57,257 nt of DNA, taken from positions 1-57,257 of the forward strand of contig JASSUL010000014.1 in the NCBI GenBank assembly GCA_031963005.1, given 5' to 3'. The stretch is from JASSUD01 sp031963005 (GTDB taxonomy: Bacteria > Pseudomonadota > Gammaproteobacteria > Burkholderiales > Burkholderiaceae). Below the pieces are notes generated by a model. The model made no database searches, was not told the DNA's origin, and saw only the letters and a program-made list of their open reading frames with translations. The translations under genes were made by a program, and so were the position numbers. The number at the start of each line of letters is the position of its first letter. Positions within the stretch are counted from its first letter, which is position 1. This document shows, in pieces, positions 55,118 to 57,257 of this stretch.

Positions 55118-55433
55118 ATAGGCAGGAAAATGGGGAAATTCAATCCATGCAGACAGCAATAAATAGCGACAAGAATCTATGCGCCCTACCCTACCGCACG
55201 AATGCGCTGCACTACACCCTAGCGAACTCGGAGCCAGAGTATAACAAAGAGAAGCTGCGCATGTTTTTGCTTTTTAGAGAAAAGAGCAATGAAAATGCTA
55301 TGAGAGTTTTAGTGAAATGATGTCGGGTGAATTTTTACTGTATATTGAAATTATGGGGTGCTTTTATGAAGAATACTTAGATCAATAATTTTGATTACTG
55401 CCTTTCATTTTCTTGTTCTCAGGGATTTTTCTT
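55118..55433. other. Intergenic, tRNA promoter region only
   Basis: 316 bp between the coiled-coil gene and tRNA-Arg(CCU), which is transcribed leftward from here. A TATACT-like box on the minus strand (about 55238-55243) could be its -10. Nothing else recognised. Confidence 0.35.
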
Positions 55434-57257
55434 TCATTTACCTCGATGAATAGCGTCATTAGATTCAAAAAGAAAACCATCTTCATATTCGTTAGCCCTT
55501 ATCATTTCATCTACAAAATCACTCAAAGTTATTTCTTTTTCATTATACATACCTAACGAAATCCCACCAACTCCTGTACCATATTTATTCATATGATACA
55601 CATCAATAACTTTATAAATCTCATTAAAGATATTTATTTTTGATCTCACATAATCCGTATATTCCTCATCCTCTCTATATTTAACATCATTTACCTCCTT
55701 CAAAAGTAAATCGTATATATTCTTACACCCATTTAATTCAGACGAAATTTTCTTTAAATAATCCCAAGAAGCAGATAATTCTTCTATACAAATTACATTA
55801 TTTATTAAATTAATTATTCCCCCAAAGCCTTCCGAACTCTTATTATTCATTACTCCTATAGTATTTTGAGAAATTGGACTAAAATAATTTTCAATACGAT
55901 CACAAAATTCCTTAGTACTCATAATCCCACAAAGCTCCTGTAATTTATCATTATTTTTTATAAACTCAAATTCTTCAGAAGTGTCATTAATTATTCTATC
56001 AAATACAACATGTTTTTTATTATTAATTAATTTATCAAATAAATTTTTATATTTCCTTTCACATAAAAAAAGAAAAAATTTATCAATATTATTGTCTAAT
56101 TTATAACTATTTAACCCTTCAAAATCCATCCCCAAAATACATTTCATTATTTTTTCCACATCAAAATTTTTTATGATTTCAGAAAATTTTGCGACTTCTT
56201 CGATCTCATCCATAAATTTTATTGAAACAACCATTTTTGACAGGATATTATGTACTGCATCTTCAATAAATAATTCTACATAATTTGATATTACATAACC
56301 TCTTCGAGTCAAGATCTTTTTTATTGCATCGTTCAGAGGTTTTCTTATTCCATTTTTTGCGCCCTCAATAATAGCATTGTCATTTTTTTTAACATTCGGA
56401 AGTGGGTGTATGATAAGTGAATTATCCTTATGATCAGCTTCTGATTTCCAATGATCAACAAGAGCTTGTAATTTACGATTCTCAACAACCTTTTCAACCA
56501 TTTGTCTATTCACACTACTTAGCGCCTCACTAGTAATTTGAGCTTTATTTTCTTTAAGTATTAAATTTTCTTTTATCAAATTCGATACTGCATTTTCAAG
56601 ATCCACTTTTTCTACAGAAATGTTGTTATTTTTTGTAGTTATTTGACTTTTTTCTACTTCAAGTTTTTCTATAGTCTCTGAAAATGACTGTACTTTTCCC
56701 TGTAAAACAGACTTTTCTTTTTCCATCTCTTCTATCGATTTTTCAAGATAAAAATTTTGATTCTCTGATGTTTCCAAGGAAGCACTCAATGAATTTATTC
56801 TTCCACCCTGTTTACTTTCTTTATCTTCTAATATTTCTATACGATTACTTAATGAATTTATTGTTTCTTCCTGTTCAGATTTTTCATCTTCTAATTTATC
56901 TAGGGAAGCACGTAATAAAATTACTGTTTCTTCTAGATCAGAATTTTTGCTTAAAACCTCTAACCTTTCATTATCTAATGCTTCCAAGGAGGCACTCAAT
57001 AAAATTACTGTTTCTTCTAGATCAGAATTTTTCTCTTCTGATATTTTAGAGGAATCACTCAATGAAATTATTTTTTCCGCCTTAAAAATTTCTTCTTTAC
57101 CACTATTTTCTATATTTTTTATGATAGTTTGAATGGCAGCTCGCATGTCCAGAAGTTTTGAATTTAAAACATCAACCTGCTCCTGAGCAGCATGTTGCTC
57201 CTCGGCATGGGTCTCTCGCAGGGCTACAAGTTGCTTACCTAAAGCATCAACCTCTTC
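55434..57257 (-). CDS. Long coiled-coil protein, 5' end outside window
   Basis: The frame is open to the right edge, so at least 607 residues are encoded and the start is not visible. Residues before about 260 are continuous coiled coil. They include a 28-residue near-repeat (NSDLEETVILLSASLEALDN and NSDLEETVILLRASLDKLED) and further decayed copies. The C-terminal 330 residues are helical with no recognised domain (NGIRKPLNDAIKKILTRRGY, FGGIINLINNVICIEELSAS) and end in SNDAIHRGK. AT-rich, like the other candidate effectors. Function unknown. Confidence 0.65.
   Translation of the reverse strand, partial: EEVDALGKQLVALRETHAEEQHAAQEQVDVLNSKLLDMRAAIQTIIKNIENSGKEEIFKAEKIISLSDSSKISEEKNSDLEETVILLSASLEALDNERLEVLSKNSDLEETVILLRASLDKLEDEKSEQEETINSLSNRIEILEDKESKQGGRINSLSASLETSENQNFYLEKSIEEMEKEKSVLQGKVQSFSETIEKLEVEKSQITTKNNNISVEKVDLENAVSNLIKENLILKENKAQITSEALSSVNRQMVEKVVENRKLQALVDHWKSEADHKDNSLIIHPLPNVKKNDNAIIEGAKNGIRKPLNDAIKKILTRRGYVISNYVELFIEDAVHNILSKMVVSIKFMDEIEEVAKFSEIIKNFDVEKIMKCILGMDFEGLNSYKLDNNIDKFFLFLCERKYKNLFDKLINNKKHVVFDRIINDTSEEFEFIKNNDKLQELCGIMSTKEFCDRIENYFSPISQNTIGVMNNKSSEGFGGIINLINNVICIEELSASWDYLKKISSELNGCKNIYDLLLKEVNDVKYREDEEYTDYVRSKINIFNEIYKVIDVYHMNKYGTGVGGISLGMYNEKEITLSDFVDEMIRANEYEDGFLFESNDAIHRGK

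Overview
The window looks like part of a beta-proteobacterial (Burkholderiaceae-type) chromosome from a host-restricted bacterium, most like the fungal endosymbionts Mycoavidus or Glomeribacter. That placement is inference. It rests on a Ralstonia/Xanthomonas-type (Hrp2) type III secretion gene order, RecBCD, ElbB and DUF924 proteins of beta/gamma-proteobacterial type, many pseudogenes, AT-rich accessory genes beside more GC-rich core genes, and several large eukaryote-like repeat proteins.

Layout. (1) 1-3.4 kb: the end of an LRR protein gene running off the left edge, a decayed prophage (tail gpR-like fragment, integrase C-terminus) ending beside tRNA-Arg(UCU), and a small membrane protein. 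(2) 3.4-17.6 kb: a compact type III secretion cluster. The minus-strand operon is hrpB1-sctI(hrpB2)-sctJ-sctK(hrpB4)-sctL(hrpB5)-sctN-sctO(hrpB7)-sctT-sctC. The divergent plus-strand operon is sctU-sctV-sctP(hpaP). The shared 390-bp intergenic region carries two back-to-back hrpII/PIP-like boxes with correctly placed -10 elements, so HrpB/HrpX-type control is likely. SctQ, SctR, SctS, needle/pilus and translocon genes are not in the window. (3) 17.6-26 kb: coiled-coil proteins with a central membrane hairpin, a large HEAT-repeat protein, a tail-fibre gene with an in-frame amber codon, and REPIN-like palindromes. (4) 26-39.7 kb: recC-recB-recD on the minus strand, interrupted between recB and recD by a frameshifted helical-repeat gene. 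(5) 39.9-52.2 kb: another coiled-coil/hairpin protein, a protein with glycosyltransferase-like (GT-A) signatures whose 3' end is tandemly duplicated, tRNA-Arg(ACG), a small HEAT protein, a broken ISNCY-like insertion sequence, and a 1740-residue HEAT protein containing a perfect 408-bp tandem duplication. (6) 52.8-57.3 kb: an Lrp/AsnC fragment, elbB, a DUF924 gene, tRNA-Ser(UGA), tRNA-Arg(CCU), and a long coiled-coil protein running off the right edge.

How it may work together (inference): the T3SS builds the export machine, and the surrounding AT-rich helical-repeat, LRR, coiled-coil and glycosyltransferase-like proteins are candidate effectors or host-interaction proteins. The most unusual features are the oppositely charged tails on the two sorting-platform proteins SctK and SctL, the HEAT-gene family that appears to move and expand with its own upstream module, and a dispersed hairpin element with a compensatory base-pair change.
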